Assembly: GCA_035578175.1 (NCBI GenBank)
Contig: JAQMRL010000002.1
Span: forward strand, 99,798,748 to 99,862,747
DNA: 64,000 nucleotides
Origin: Catonia carolina
Taxonomy: Eukaryota; Arthropoda; Insecta; Hemiptera; Achilidae
Direction: 5' to 3'
How positions within the stretch are numbered: position 1 is the stretch's first letter; each line of letters begins with the position of its first letter. The notes below the pieces were generated by a model. The model saw only the letters and a list, made by a program, of their open reading frames with translations, was not told where the DNA came from and searched no databases. This document shows positions 47,136 through 58,090 of this stretch, piece after piece. The position numbers were made by a program, and so were the translations under genes.

Positions 47136-48499
47136 GAAACATCATTATTTCCTTTTTGATGTAAAAGTTTACAATTCCTTTTGATATGACCTAATTTATG
47201 GCAATAAAAACATTTTAAAGTGGTTGCAGGCATTTGTGATCTGATTTTGTTGTAAGTTGCATCTTTCAATGTATTTTGTTTACCTTGGGAAGGTACTATG
47301 CCATTTACATCTTTTATTACACTTGTATTATTTATTTTAGATAAACCGATGTCATTCAGAGTCCTAGCGTAAACTCTTTCATAGACATAGGCATCTAATT
47401 TATTGAAATCTTGTAAGTTATTAGGTTTGCCAATTATACCTATGTGCGTGGCGTATATCTCATTTAAACCGGTTAAAATTATATTAATTAACTCACCTTC
47501 TGTCAGATCTAATCTTAACACCTCATGGTTTTCTAAAATTTCTCTTATATATTCGGTAAGGGTCTCCATTTGTGACTGATTTCGGTATAACAATTTGAGT
47601 TTTAATATTTCTTTCATTTTGGGCGTGATTAGTTTGTTTACTAAATCTCTATGAAATTGATCGAAATTATGATTATTTCTAATAGAATTTTCAAAAATTT
47701 GTTCAGTGAACCCAGTCATAAACGGAGTCAACAATACCAAAGGTAAATCTACTGCATAACGTTTCTGAATTTGTTTAATAATTTTGATATTTCGTACTAA
47801 CATGTCAATATCACGTCCATCAGTTATAGTTAATTGTTTTAATTCGTTTTCAATTGGATTTGCAATTTTTGTCCAATTGAAATTTAACTCACGATAAAAA
47901 TAGGCGGGATTATGATTACCTACAGGATTCGGTATTAATATGTCAGGAGTTTCATTTCTAAGAACTGGATTTTGCATTACTGGGGGATGTAAAACATTAA
48001 CATGACCAACACCAAGATTTCCTTGTTGATCAGGTAAGAAATTATTTCCTAAATGTGCATTTTCAAGATTTACATTGTTTTGCTCGAAATTAGGTTCGAT
48101 TTCAAAATTTTGTAACCTATTAAGTTTCCAAATATCAAATCCTTCCTTTAAATTTTGAAATCCTACAAGTTTATCTGGTTTGTTGGGTAATATGAATGTT
48201 AATAGTTTGTTAAGTCGATCATCAAATATTTCAGCATTATACCTTTCTAATTCAGTTACATTTTCTATGTTTTGTAACTTTACTAAATAGTTTTGACATT
48301 CAGCCAGTTGTTTGTCTATGTCAAATCTATGTAGTGTAGTTAAATCAATTTGTCGTCCATTATCTAAAAGTTTTTGTAATCTTTGCCTTTTTTGTCTTAC
48401 GTTTCCTGTCGTGGTGCTTTTTCGTATTCGTAGTTGGAAGTTAATGTTTGTTTCGTCTAATTTAGTGGGGTCAAGAATTGGTGCTACTTGCCTATTCAT
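47126..48499 (-). CDS. gag: Gag structural protein with CCHC zinc knuckle
   Basis: 457 residues. It forms the particle shell and packages element RNA. The N-terminal third is rich in charged and Asn residues with no clear motif. The region of about residues 200-370 (FMTGFTEQIFENSIR, then the segment with RDLVNKL and LTEYIREILENHEVLR) resembles the capsid-type fold of Ty3/gypsy Gag proteins in length and pattern. One nucleic-acid-binding knuckle is at 430-443, CFYCHKLGHIKRNC (C-x2-C-x4-H-x4-C), in a basic tail. The start ATG at 48499 is the first in frame after the leader and is followed by a full-length ORF. It ends at the slippery site, so most ribosomes should make Gag alone. Confidence 0.92.
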   Translation of the reverse strand: MNRQVAPILDPTKLDETNINFQLRIRKSTTTGNVRQKRQRLQKLLDNGRQIDLTTLHRFDIDKQLAECQNYLVKLQNIENVTELERYNAEIFDDRLNKLLTFILPNKPDKLVGFQNLKEGFDIWKLNRLQNFEIEPNFEQNNVNLENAHLGNNFLPDQQGNLGVGHVNVLHPPVMQNPVLRNETPDILIPNPVGNHNPAYFYRELNFNWTKIANPIENELKQLTITDGRDIDMLVRNIKIIKQIQKRYAVDLPLVLLTPFMTGFTEQIFENSIRNNHNFDQFHRDLVNKLITPKMKEILKLKLLYRNQSQMETLTEYIREILENHEVLRLDLTEGELINIILTGLNEIYATHIGIIGKPNNLQDFNKLDAYVYERVYARTLNDIGLSKINNTSVIKDVNGIVPSQGKQNTLKDATYNKIRSQMPATTLKCFYCHKLGHIKRNCKLLHQKGNNDVSKN

Positions 48500-48928
48500 G
48501 TTTCTACTTGTTTTTGTTCGGTGTTGATGATGGTGGTGAGATGATTTATGTGTGTGTAATAGATGACTTACCAGATGACTTCAATATACTTGCCAGATGC
48601 GAGTTGTTTATAATTTGTAACGGTTATTTATAATTTGTTTTTTGTGTAAATTTTAGAAGATTTATTTTGTTTTGTTATTAATGAATTTTGTGTGATGAAT
48701 TTTGTTCCGGTTCTTCCTTTGTTCTTGTTGTGTTATCCTTCCAAAGTTTATTGTTGCGTTAATTTATTAATATTTTTCTCGAAATTGTCCTGAAATCCTG
48801 GTTTATCCTGGTTTATCCTGGTTATTGTGGCTTTTGTATCCTGGTAAATCTCGGTAAATCCTTTTAAATAGTTAAATATCCTGGTATTAAATCTCCTGAA
48901 ATTGTTTATCCTGGTCACGGCACCATTT
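48500..48928 (-). other. Gypsy leader with six ATCCTGGT copies
   Basis: Untranslated leader between the 5' LTR and gag. On the plus strand ATCCTGGT occurs at 48795, 48805, 48815, 48838, 48878 and 48908, the last within the primer site. In element RNA these read ACCAGGAT. The repeats echo the outer half of the primer site. Confidence 0.8.
48908..48925 (-). promoter_or_regulatory. Primer binding site, probably for tRNA-His
   Basis: Three bases inside the 5' LTR, element sense TGGTGCCGTGACCAGGAT. TGG pairs with a tRNA CCA end. The next bases complement the 3' acceptor strand TCACGGCA, which as I recall belongs to insect tRNA-His, with the match running into the T arm for 18 nt in all. The tRNA identity is from memory, not from a search. 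Confidence 0.75.
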
Positions 48929-49414
48929 TGTTAACCCATAGGTTCGTAATAAAGAAAAATCCAAAAAGGCTTTATGTTATCGAAAATTCAACTTCTTTAA
49001 TTAAAAATCGCTATTAGATATTTAAAATATTTAAAAACAATTAAAAATCTTAAAACTCTTTAAAACTTCTTAAAATCGTTGAATCTTCTTAAAATCTTCT
49101 AAAATTTATTATTTAAATTCAGTATAAACTTTTAAATTAAACTTCAAATTGTTTTTTGTTATATTTTTATAAAAATTGTAAACGGTGACCTTTTTCTTTA
49201 AAAGTTTTAAAAACGAGTGATCCAACAATCCAAATTTTATTAGCTTAATAAAATTTTCTTTTTTCTTTTTTTTTTTTGTTATTCTCACATCTGTAAGTGA
49301 GGTCATCTGGTTGATGTTGATGTTGATGCTGTAAAGTTATGTTTATGTTTACGTTTGAGGATTGTTAATGTGTGTACTGTCCGTTGTGTGTCTGTGTAGG
49401 TGTCTCATATTACA
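48929..49414 (-). repeat. 5' LTR of the gypsy element (486 bp)
   Basis: Carries the promoter for the element's RNA. In element sense a TATAAAAATATAA run lies in the middle (about 49168-49180 on plus), with AATAAA farther on as a possible processing signal. It differs from the 3' LTR by one T. Confidence 0.97.
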
Positions 49415-49418
49415 TAAG

Positions 49419-50099
49419 TTGATAATATAAAGATGAAATTGCCAGACATTACAACCTTAGCATTGAAACCAATTATTCTGACCACCTATCTTTCATTATA
49501 TTGCATTATAACACATTTATTATTTTTTATTATTACATTATATTGATTACTATTTTTCATTTTAGTCAACGGGTCGGTGAAATAAGGTATAATATTAATA
49601 AATCACTACGGTAATTCAATCAGAAATAAATAACCTATATGCTATTACGTTTTCAAACCCTAGGATTCTGAAAAGACAATTTCGATTGTTTACGAAATAA
49701 CGGGTTTCTTATATCTCGCTAAAGTCTGAAACAAAAGATTTTTAATCTATTTTGATATTTTTATTGGATAAAAAAACACTTCTTTTAAGTTTGAATGTGT
49801 ATGTTGAGGGGTATTTATCCAGGTATTTTTTATTCCGTCTAACAACAGCCTTCAAACTAGGAAGTTTAATTGCTTGAGCACTCCATTAATTTTACCTTAG
49901 TCAAAAGGTTTTAGCTTCACACCTCGCCGGATTACAACAAGCACTCAATATTTCGAGCATCTCAGCAACGAAACTTTGTAAGTTAACCATTTTTAGTTGA
50001 AACAAAAAATGACAGAAAATTATGTTAAATCTTTTAGGTACCATATTAAAAAGCATCTATCGATATAAGTTTTACACATTTCTAAGATAATAAACTTAT
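49419..50099. other. AT-rich non-coding stretch
   Basis: No gene seen to the right of the gypsy insertion. Confidence 0.45.
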
Positions 50100-50496
50100 A
50101 TTATGCCCATAACGGACAGGTGATGTGTTAAATTAATTTCACTCGATCTGTTGGTTCCAAAGCTACAAAAAATAGTTCTGTTTCTTATCACATAGTCAGC
50201 AAATTATACGACTGAACTTTTTAAGAACAGAAGAGATAGAGGTGTAAAAGACGCTAGTCAGAGTTATCTCCTCCGAGAGTAATTAATTTCACTATACAGC
50301 CAGACTTTCTGGTGAATGAAGTGAAGGTGTCATTTGCAGGGAGGAAAGTGGGTGCTTTTCGGATGGTCTGGCATGCTGATAAGCATACTCTTTCAACTCA
50401 GTGGGAAGGCAATTTTAAACCACCTCACTCCTCGTTTTTACTTAGTAAAACCTCTAGGGGTTTAAACCAGCTTTTCGGCTGTTGACCTGAACTACA
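50100..50496 (+). repeat. Dispersed ~400-bp repeat, copy B (full length)
   Basis: Aligns with copy A (24830-25228) along its whole length, from GCCCATAACGGACAGGTGATG to CAGCTTTTCGGCTGTTGACC. Differences are mostly single substitutions. Confidence 0.85.
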
Positions 50497-51326
50497 ATTT
50501 TTATGTTACTGGACAAAAATTGTAAACTTAAAATTTTATATTAAATTATTAAAAACCCGTTTTTCTAACTAGTTTTATTATAACTTACGATAGATTTAGA
50601 CATTTTTATCACTGACCCCAAAAATTTTAAAAATTGTCCCAATGGTTAAAAATGTATTTCTGTAATTTATAATTATTGTAATAATTGTAATTTATAATAT
50701 CTTAATTGCTTGAGAACGCCTTGGAAAATGAAAAGATGAAAATTATTTTCCGCTGTGCCGTTGAACCCACACTAAAAAAACATAAAGAATGAAATAATAC
50801 TGACTGAGTATACAATAAAATAACATTGTGTAGGCTCATATCTCAATAAAAAGTTTATTTACTTTATTTTCAACATAACATTTAAAATGTCGGACTGGGG
50901 GTTGACCCGGAAATGTAAGTTACAGAACAAAAACAAAAAATAAATCCTTTGTAAAATGAATCGGTCACGTTGGTCAGTAACCTACAATGCATAAGATAAA
51001 TAAAAAAAATTGTTGGCTTTCTAATAATGATACATAAATAGCAACTTTAAAATAAATAGTAGTAGGCTAGCAAAACTACAAAAAAAGTCCTGTTATATTT
51101 TAAGAACTCACGGTCATACGTCATTCAATGCAATTTCGTTTTTGATTTGATTTTTACAACTAAAGTTTTATTTATATTATTAGTTTAAACCAAATAAATT
51201 GTAATAACCTTTGTAAATAAAATGTATTTAATAAACAAAATTTTATTTTTTTACCAGTTAAGAAAATTATTTACAAACAGTTTAACAAAAACTTTCAGTA
51301 ATTGTGTTAAAAATGTTAGAATATAC
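50497..51326. other. AT-rich non-coding stretch
   Basis: No exon with usable splice sites was found here, although a continuation of the candidate exon at 51327-51519 (minus) would have to lie to the left. Confidence 0.4.
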
Positions 51327-51519
51327 CTGTATCTTGAAGATGACAGAACTTAGCAACGTTACTTCCGTGTAATCGTTTGGTAATAAGGTTATGAAGGGTT
51401 TCTTCTTGTGTCCTGACGATGTACAACTTTTCATTATACGGAGAAGACGTAGTTGTCGTTTTAAAACTAATGTATTTTACTAGGTGAATGAAAGTGTGAA
51501 AAATAGAGAATGAAGACAT
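51327..51519 (-). CDS. Candidate first coding exon, function unknown
   Basis: An ATG-initiated frame of 64 codons plus one base on the minus strand ends in ACAG|GTATAT (51327/51326), a plausible splice donor. The N-terminus (MSSFSIFHTFIHLVKYISFK) is hydrophobic and basic with few acidic residues, as in some mitochondrial targeting sequences. The following part (EKLYIVRTQEETLHNLITKR then LHGSNVAKFCHLQDT) has more even, protein-like composition than random ORFs nearby. No second exon could be identified, so this may be a chance ORF. Confidence 0.3.
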
Positions 51520-52170
51520 GATACGTAAAATAATGTTTAACTGACGATTGAGTTTTTAGATTAATAAGTGTTATTTAGATTAAGTTTATTGAGAAATAAG
51601 AGTTGACCATTGGTAAAGTAATTTTATGTTTTTAATCTTGAAAGGATGGTTAAAAATTTTTGATCAGGTGAACCGGAATGGAAGATCTAATATTCTCGCC
51701 TTTTTGAGAATTTGATTTTCAATATTAAAAAATAAATAATAATAATTTATTTGTAAACAAATATACTGTTGTTTGTGTCAGAGTAAAACAATGTAACATT
51801 ATTTTGGAAATGGTGGATGTTATAAGTTCTTTATTGTAAGAAATTGTGTATTGTATTGGGTAGATATTTTGAATAGGAATTCTAAGAAAATAGTAGAAAT
51901 GTTTGTTTCTATTTTGATTCCTTCTACGGAGTTCGAGAATAACGGCGCTTTTGTTAGAAAGATCTCGTAATTGTTCGAAGAGGTTAGATTAATTATCAGA
52001 CCTCAGTTATAAAAACAATTAGCGTCTTTGTAATGAGTCAGTCAATAGCTCAATTGGTAAATTGAATGTGTGTGTGTCAAGCCGTTCGAAATAATGTTGT
52101 TACGGCATCGGTTTTGAGTTACGTTAATCGTCCGTACGGGTGGTAACAAGTGGTTGTAGACAGGTAAATA
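51520..52170. other. AT-rich non-coding stretch
   Basis: No gene seen. ATAGCTCAATTGGTAAATTG near 52045 looks like a tRNA D-arm but no full tRNA fold follows. Confidence 0.4.
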
Positions 52171-52380
52171 GATTGTTTTTTTTTAAATTCATTTATTTAA
52201 CGTCGCATCAACTACAACGGTCATTAGCGACGACGTTGGGAAGTAACTTTTTGTACGATGGAGGATGAAATGATTTTTTGTAACGTATGGAAATATACCG
52301 TGCCTGAGTGGGATTCGAACCCAGGACCGCATGATGAGAGGCGAGCACGTTACCAACTGCGCCAATGTTTTGATTGTTTT
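52171..52380 (-). mobile_element. tRNA-derived SINE with 9-bp target duplication
   Basis: Element 52180-52371, flanked by GATTGTTTT (52171-52179 and 52372-52380). Minus-strand head: ATTGGCGCAGTTGGTAACG (box A) and GGTTCGAATCC (box B). The tail is GTCGCTAATGACCGTTGTAG and GATGCGACGTTAAATAAA, then A-rich sequence. It is nearly identical to the copy at 1173-1374. Confidence 0.85.
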
Positions 52381-53860
52381 GATTCCTAAAAGGACTGTAC
52401 TTTCGTTAGTGAAGTTTAAGCTTAAGTTTTGTAATTGATTTATGTAATCTATTTAATTTATGTAATTTTATTTGTAATTAGGCTAAATTTAATCATTTTG
52501 TAATTATTAATTTTGTTAATAAATAATTAATTTAAATTGTTATAAGTTTGTTTTTTATTTATTAAACCCAGATCTCGAACGAACCTAGGCTTAGGTGTTA
52601 CTATTCATTTTTTGTTATTTAAAACAATAAATTAACTGGCTGCTATTGTTCCGATTAATAATATAGTAAAACCTCTCAACCGAAATACTTACTTTAAACC
52701 AAATTAGCGTTGCGTTTAACCGAAACGGCCCCAAAAAATTTAAAACAATTTAAATGTACAGTACTGTACACTTTAGTGTGACGTGCGGGCTGCCTATGCA
52801 TTTCGTCGCATGTATTTCGAAATGTTCTCTTGTAAAATTCTGTGTTAAAATATATCATAATTTTTCTTGCAATAGTATTGGTTTATTATTAATTAAACTT
52901 ACATTAAATTTTTCATCATTATTTTCCACAAATTTCTTTACTAAACCAAGACTTGCCTAACCAAGACTAACCAAGGCTTAGCATTGGTTACTAACAGGTT
53001 CAGACGTCAGGTGGAATATGCATTTGGATGATTACGGAAAATTACCTGACTCCTGACTCTTATCAAGATTGTTTATGATGATACATTCTATTGGATTTAT
53101 CTATCATTTGACTCTTGCTTTGCCAGTAAACAGCCGGGCCATCAGACTAAATATTGTACCTTAATTAGAAATCAGAGCATAAATGACAGAGTTATTGACC
53201 TCAATTTGCGAAGATGAAAATTTAGTAAGAGATAGGGATAATTCCCTAGGGGATCCCTAATTTTGAAGTTTATGTAGCCAGTTTCGAAACGTTACGGAGT
53301 TGAGAAAATCTTAGTTTACAAATTTAGGATTGAACTGTTAAAGTAATTTTTGCTACAGGACGAATACCAAATCCACTTGCGAACTCACACGTAGCCTACA
53401 AGAATGAACAACTTTAAAAATATAATATGATTTTTGTACAATTGCATTCATTGCCTTACTCTTTACTATCGAAGAAGTCACGAAAAGTAGGCCTAAACAG
53501 CGAGAATCATGAATATCTGACAAATATCTCAAATATAAGAAATGAAATTAATTTATTCGACAGTAGGTTAATTCATACATTTCATGGATTAATTTCGTAT
53601 TAAAAGTGAACGATAAACTAATTTTGAAAGCATGTTTTTTGTGTTAACTACGTCTATTTTGTATTTAGTGTGTCGTTTACAGCCTTGCGTTTCAAAGGTC
53701 AACGTAGCCTTAAATGTGTTCCGATGTCATAATTCAGGCCTACCCTTTCATTTCCTATTTAGGTTATTGTGTTTTATTTTAAAAATAACCTTTATTAAAA
53801 TCATTTGTTTTGGAAAACGTTAAATTTTTTGTTTTTGATTGTATGGTCTCAGATATAGAC
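52381..53860. other. Non-coding stretch
   Basis: No supported gene. At 52664-52720 the words AGTAAAACCTCTCAACCG and GTTTAACCGAAACGG faintly resemble a Tigger-type terminus, but no partner end was found. ORFs at 52754-52960 and 53632-53823 lack support. Confidence 0.35.
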
Positions 53861-53956
53861 AAGCGCGCGCGCACGCACGCACACACACACACACACCCAC
53901 ACACACACACCCACACACCCACACACACACACCCACACACACGCACACTCAGACAC
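53861..53956. repeat. (CA)n microsatellite with CCCACA interruptions
   Basis: GCGCGCGC and GCACGCAC lead into (CA)n broken at regular intervals by an extra C (ACACCCACAC). Three overlapping ORFs on both strands across it are artefacts. Confidence 0.95.
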
Positions 53957-56266
53957 ACGGATGTCCCTCTAAACACCAATTTTTTATTTCAGTGTTCACG
54001 AAACGAGGCTCCAAGGAATTTTACAAAATTCTAAAAACTCTCCTTCAGTGACTATCATAAAAATTTCAAAAACCTTAAAACATGATTTCATACTCTCAGC
54101 AGTATAAAGCAAATCCAATTTTGAAAATTGTTTTACTGTTGGTGGAACTGAACGAGAACTTCTGATTTGTTGTTGGATCTAAAAAACGAGATTGCCAAAT
54201 AAAAATTTGAAGTCGACATCGTAGTATTTTACCTTGACACGAGTTTACTTCAGTGGGATATCATTTTATTATCTTTAATCAATTTTTTATTGTATTTATA
54301 TTTTTTGTGTTAATAGTATGTATTGTATTTTTTGAATAAAATCCTGTGATCAAAGCTTTTACTTGGCTAGAGAAATTAATTTTTAAAAAATAATTATTTT
54401 TTAACCATGATGTTACGAAAATATAAGTCTAAGTAAATTCTCTTTTTGTATGTTACCATTTTTTCCAAAATAGCTGGAACAATTCAGTAAAATCATAGGG
54501 CACTTAAAACCGGGTTACTAGATTTTAGGGTTTCTTTACCCAAACCGGTAAGAGAAGGCACTTTTGATGAAAAATGTTATTGTTAGTGAATCTATGTCTC
54601 ATTATTTTCCCCTGAAATTACCAAACCAATTTCGTTGCCTTATCCAAATTTTGTGATATAACATAATGTGTGAGAAATTTAAAAAAAAATGGGGTAAGGT
54701 TTTTAGCACAATAATAATGTTATGTATACAGAACTATAAAAATATTTTGTGATATTCTTGCAAAGAATTTTTATTTTTTTCTAAATATATTTTTGTTTTT
54801 TTAACTTTCACTGGTATGTCTTATTATTAAATTTAAAATAAAATAACAAACAAATTCCGTTAAAATTTATTATTTTATATAAAAGAGAATTTAGAATATT
54901 TGACCTGTCCATTAAAAAAATTAATAACCTCTGCACCTCCGCATTACATAAAAATATTTTGCCAAAATTTCTGTGGAGGTGTCAACTTGAGAACGTATGA
55001 ATACAATCTAAAAATAAAACTGTACCTAAAATTATTGTTACTCGTTTCCAAAATTAGAAACCTTCTTAATTTTTACATGGTTTGTTCACCTCATCTATCT
55101 TGTTTATTTATTTATTTTTGCTTTCACCCACAAGAGTATGAGAAAGTATTACAAACTGAAAAACTCTTATACGCCTTCTTAACTGTTCTTCTCGTTCGGT
55201 GACCCCTACAAGTAAAATAAATAATTTTATGGGCAATGAGCAAATATTCGCAGCCCAATTAGGATGAAAAATGAAATATAAAATTTTAAAAATACCAAAG
55301 AAGACTCATATTAGATACAAATCATCTGAGCATTTCACTTTTAGACAATTCAAACGACTAAAAAGAAGATACTAAAGACTTTTTTTTAATGACAATACAA
55401 GATACGATATAAAAATCCACGAAGTTTATCTATTCTTCGCTCATTATACATTAAGAAAACACCTGAACTTATTATTCTATAATATATAGTAAATTTTGTT
55501 GTAATAAAACAATTTTTCCGTTGCTATAATGGATATCACAGGCAATGTTAGCTTTTAATTGACAAATTTAACATATAAGGTTTCCAAGGAAAATTAACAA
55601 TTTTCAGCTAATCTGCAGGTAGCCATGTTTATTTTGACACTTAAGTTTTTAAAGTTGGGCTTATCGTAATGAAAGGTACGACTGACGCAATTAATTTTTT
55701 GGTGAATTAACTATTTGAGATATACCGCTTTAAACATTCTTCAAGTAAAAATACATGCTAAAACTTTTAAGTTCCATCAGTATGTTCGCTCAGTGCACAA
55801 CAACGACATTTAAATTGGCACAAGCTATTAACCTTGAATACACTGTTGTCAACTGACGCAAAGAGACATGCAATTTACCAATACATTATTTCTACCTTCT
55901 TAGTGTTACAGTTGTGTCCTTTTTGAAACACCCGTTAGTTTTACACCCGCTTCTGTTCTGCTACAAATATCGTAGAAACAGATGTTAGATTTCTATATGT
56001 GCGTCTAAAATATTTATGTAAATTGCAGGAAACCGCACTACATGTTAATTGATTTTTTTCCACGAGCTTATGTTTCTCTACGGCACAGATCTCTGGAAAC
56101 GCCCTTTTTCACCTATCTAATCAAAAATTCTCAGAAATGTCCATCAGATCTAAAGAGCTGATCGTTTGTACAAGCAATATTTAGTATTCGGTTTTATATT
56201 AGGAAAATTATGAAATCTACAACTTTTCACTCGTTAACCTCCGATCCGCCTTTGTGAAACTTTTCC
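53957..56266. other. AT-rich non-coding stretch
   Basis: No supported gene. The 100-codon ORF at 54900-55202 is AT-driven (Lys, Leu, Phe, Tyr rich) with no motif. Confidence 0.4.
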
Positions 56267-56469
56267 GACTCATATCAATTGCCGGCCGCATTGGCGCAGT
56301 TGGTAACGTGCTCACCTCTCATCATGCGGTCTTGGGTTCGAATCCCATTCAGGCACGGCATATTTTCATACGTTACAAAAGATCATTTCATCCTTCACCG
56401 TCTGCATTAGTAGTAATTGCAGAACAGTCGGACGTTAAACAAAAAAAAAAAAAAGACTCATATCAATTG
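56267..56469 (+). mobile_element. Complete tRNA-derived SINE with perfect 15-bp target duplication
   Basis: Element 56282-56454 (173 bp), flanked by GACTCATATCAATTG (56267-56281 and 56455-56469). Box A TGGCGCAGTTGG is at 56292-56303 and box B GGTTCGAATCC at 56335-56345, the two internal promoter boxes for RNA polymerase III. The tail is AGTAATTGCAGAACAGTC-GGACGTTAAAC followed by 15 A. It is the best reference copy in the window for this head. Confidence 0.95.
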
Positions 56470-57164
56470 AGCTCAAAGTGAGCTCAGTTCATTTTTAGCA
56501 ACTCCTGACAGAGGAAGCATGAAATCAGAAAAATATTTTGCGGACTCTCCCCTTTCTAAATAATCTTCAAGAAATAGGCCTACCATATATCACTTATTCT
56601 TTGGCCAATCATTAATGCAGTATTCATAAAGCCATTAACGTAGGCCTACACAGTATACAATTAAATCTATACAAAGTGTTCACAAAAAATATTTCATCAG
56701 AAAAGAATTGTAATTTTACAAGATCAGCAATATGAAATAACTCAAGAAGAAATGAACCGATTTTGATGCGGTTTAAGAAAATCTTAAATTAAGTGTTAGA
56801 CAAAAATTTTGAAATACTAGGTATTATTAAAATAAAATAGTAATTTGCCAAAAAATGCAAATGAAGCCGTAATTTTGAAAAATGTATTGATATGCTTTAA
56901 ACAATTAATTAATATTATAAATTACTATAACAATATTCAAATATTATTAATATTATTTAGTGGGTTAATCACTAGAAAAATATCATGGAAAGATAGACTT
57001 GAAATAAAAAAATCAGAATCTTCAATGAATTTCAGTTTTTCATACGCCTATGTGTATTTTTACCCAAATATTTAAAAAACTGGTTGAGAAAGCTTACATA
57101 TTTTTACAGATAAGCGTCAGTCTCAATCAAAAAAGTATATTATGAGATAATTACACGCATGCGT
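56470..57164. other. AT-rich non-coding stretch
   Basis: No supported gene. GAACCGATTTTGATGCGGTTT at about 56755 and a following AAATGAAGCCGTAATTTTGAAAAA recall words of the repeat at 29391-30195, perhaps an old fragment. Confidence 0.4.
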
Positions 57165-57375
57165 GCGGAGAGAGTGTGAAAGAGAGGGTGATAGGGGTAG
57201 GTGAGTTAAAGGGATAAGTGAGAGAAAGAGAGGAAGAGTGGTGAGAGAAAATGAATAAAGGAGTGTAGATAAAGATGCGGAAAAGAGAAATGGGTAGATG
57301 AAGGGGAACAGAAACGGTGATGTGAGTGGGGGTTAGATAGGTGTTGACAGAGATATAAAGCGCGAGAAAGTAACA
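57165..57375 (+). repeat. Purine-rich (GA/GTGA) low-complexity tract
   Basis: About 210 bp in which the plus strand is strongly biased to G and A (GAGAGAGTGTGAAAGAGAGGG and similar), with occasional T. The Ser/His/Pro-rich ORFs on the minus strand are by-products. Confidence 0.85.
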
Positions 57376-58090
57376 ACTTATGGAAGTATTTATTTTTCGA
57401 ACACCCGGTGAAATAAACATATATTTTTTCTTTTGTTTTAAAATAATGTACTAATAACAAGAAATAATTGTACAAACCCTATTGATAGGAAACAGCAAAT
57501 TTGTTAATATTAAAACGATTAAAATTGGTAGCTGGGATATCATAACTGAACTGTAACTCAAACGCTTCCTCGTATGGGCACATTTTGATAATAAAATACT
57601 GCTGAGTAGCCAGCGAATTATGTAATAGATTCGTAAAATATTTTGCAGAATTTTCACATGGCAACAATACCACCGATTTGTTTAGTTCTAATAAATTCAA
57701 AACAAATCTTTTCAAAACGATAACAGTCCAGCTATCGCAGCAATTCAAGTAACAGCTTTTCAAACGGTACTGATAGTACAACCCTGAAAGAAAATAATTG
57801 CTTTGAACTCTTGACATAACCAAGAATCGGGACCCGGAATCTTCAACTGAAAACTAATTTTTAAACACATTTTTTATGTGTTTTTCAAACACATTTTTTA
57901 TGAGCCACCACGGCGTTGGAAAATATACTTTCATTACTATTTTTCGTTCGTTAACCTTTACCATCACATAAAATTGAAATCCGTTCACTGATTCACTTAC
58001 TCAATATAATTTTTCTCAAAATCGTTTTAAACGTTCCTAATCAACGTTCGGTTACTACAAGTGTTGGGCTTTTTAAGAATGTATTAATGA
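57376..58090. other. Non-coding stretch
   Basis: The 114-codon minus-strand ORF at 57479-57823 has fairly even composition (SNYFLSGLYYQYRLKSCYLN) but no recognised domain and no clear splice sites. I leave it uncalled. Confidence 0.35.

Larger units (their letters stand above)
43246..49418 (-). mobile_element. Intact-looking Ty3/gypsy LTR retrotransposon
   Basis: The element is 43250-49414 (6165 bp) on the minus strand. Order in the element's own direction: 5' LTR (49414-48929), tRNA primer site, leader of about 430 nt, gag, -1 frameshift, pol (PR-RT-RH-IN), polypurine tract, 3' LTR (43734-43250). LTRs run TGTAATATGA to GGTTAACA in element sense. TAAG is duplicated at both flanks (43246-43249 and 49415-49418; TAAGT if the terminal T is shared). 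There is no env ORF and no chromodomain. The domain order (integrase after RNase H) places it in Ty3/gypsy rather than Copia. Near-identical LTRs and uninterrupted ORFs mark a very recent insertion. Confidence 0.96.

Noticed and set aside
48312..48527. 71-codon plus-strand ORF antisense to gag
   Set aside because: Shadow of the gag coding strand.
52030..52110. tRNA-like D-arm word ATAGCTCAATTGGTAAATTG
   Set aside because: No matching anticodon or acceptor stem follows.
52664..52720. AGTAAAACCTCTCAACCG as a Tigger-type left end
   Set aside because: Too weak and no partner terminus.
53779..54051. Three overlapping His/Thr/Pro or Cys/Val-rich ORFs
   Set aside because: Same cause: the CA tract at 53861-53956.
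56254..56481. 75-codon plus-strand ORF
   Set aside because: It spans the complete SINE and its target duplications.
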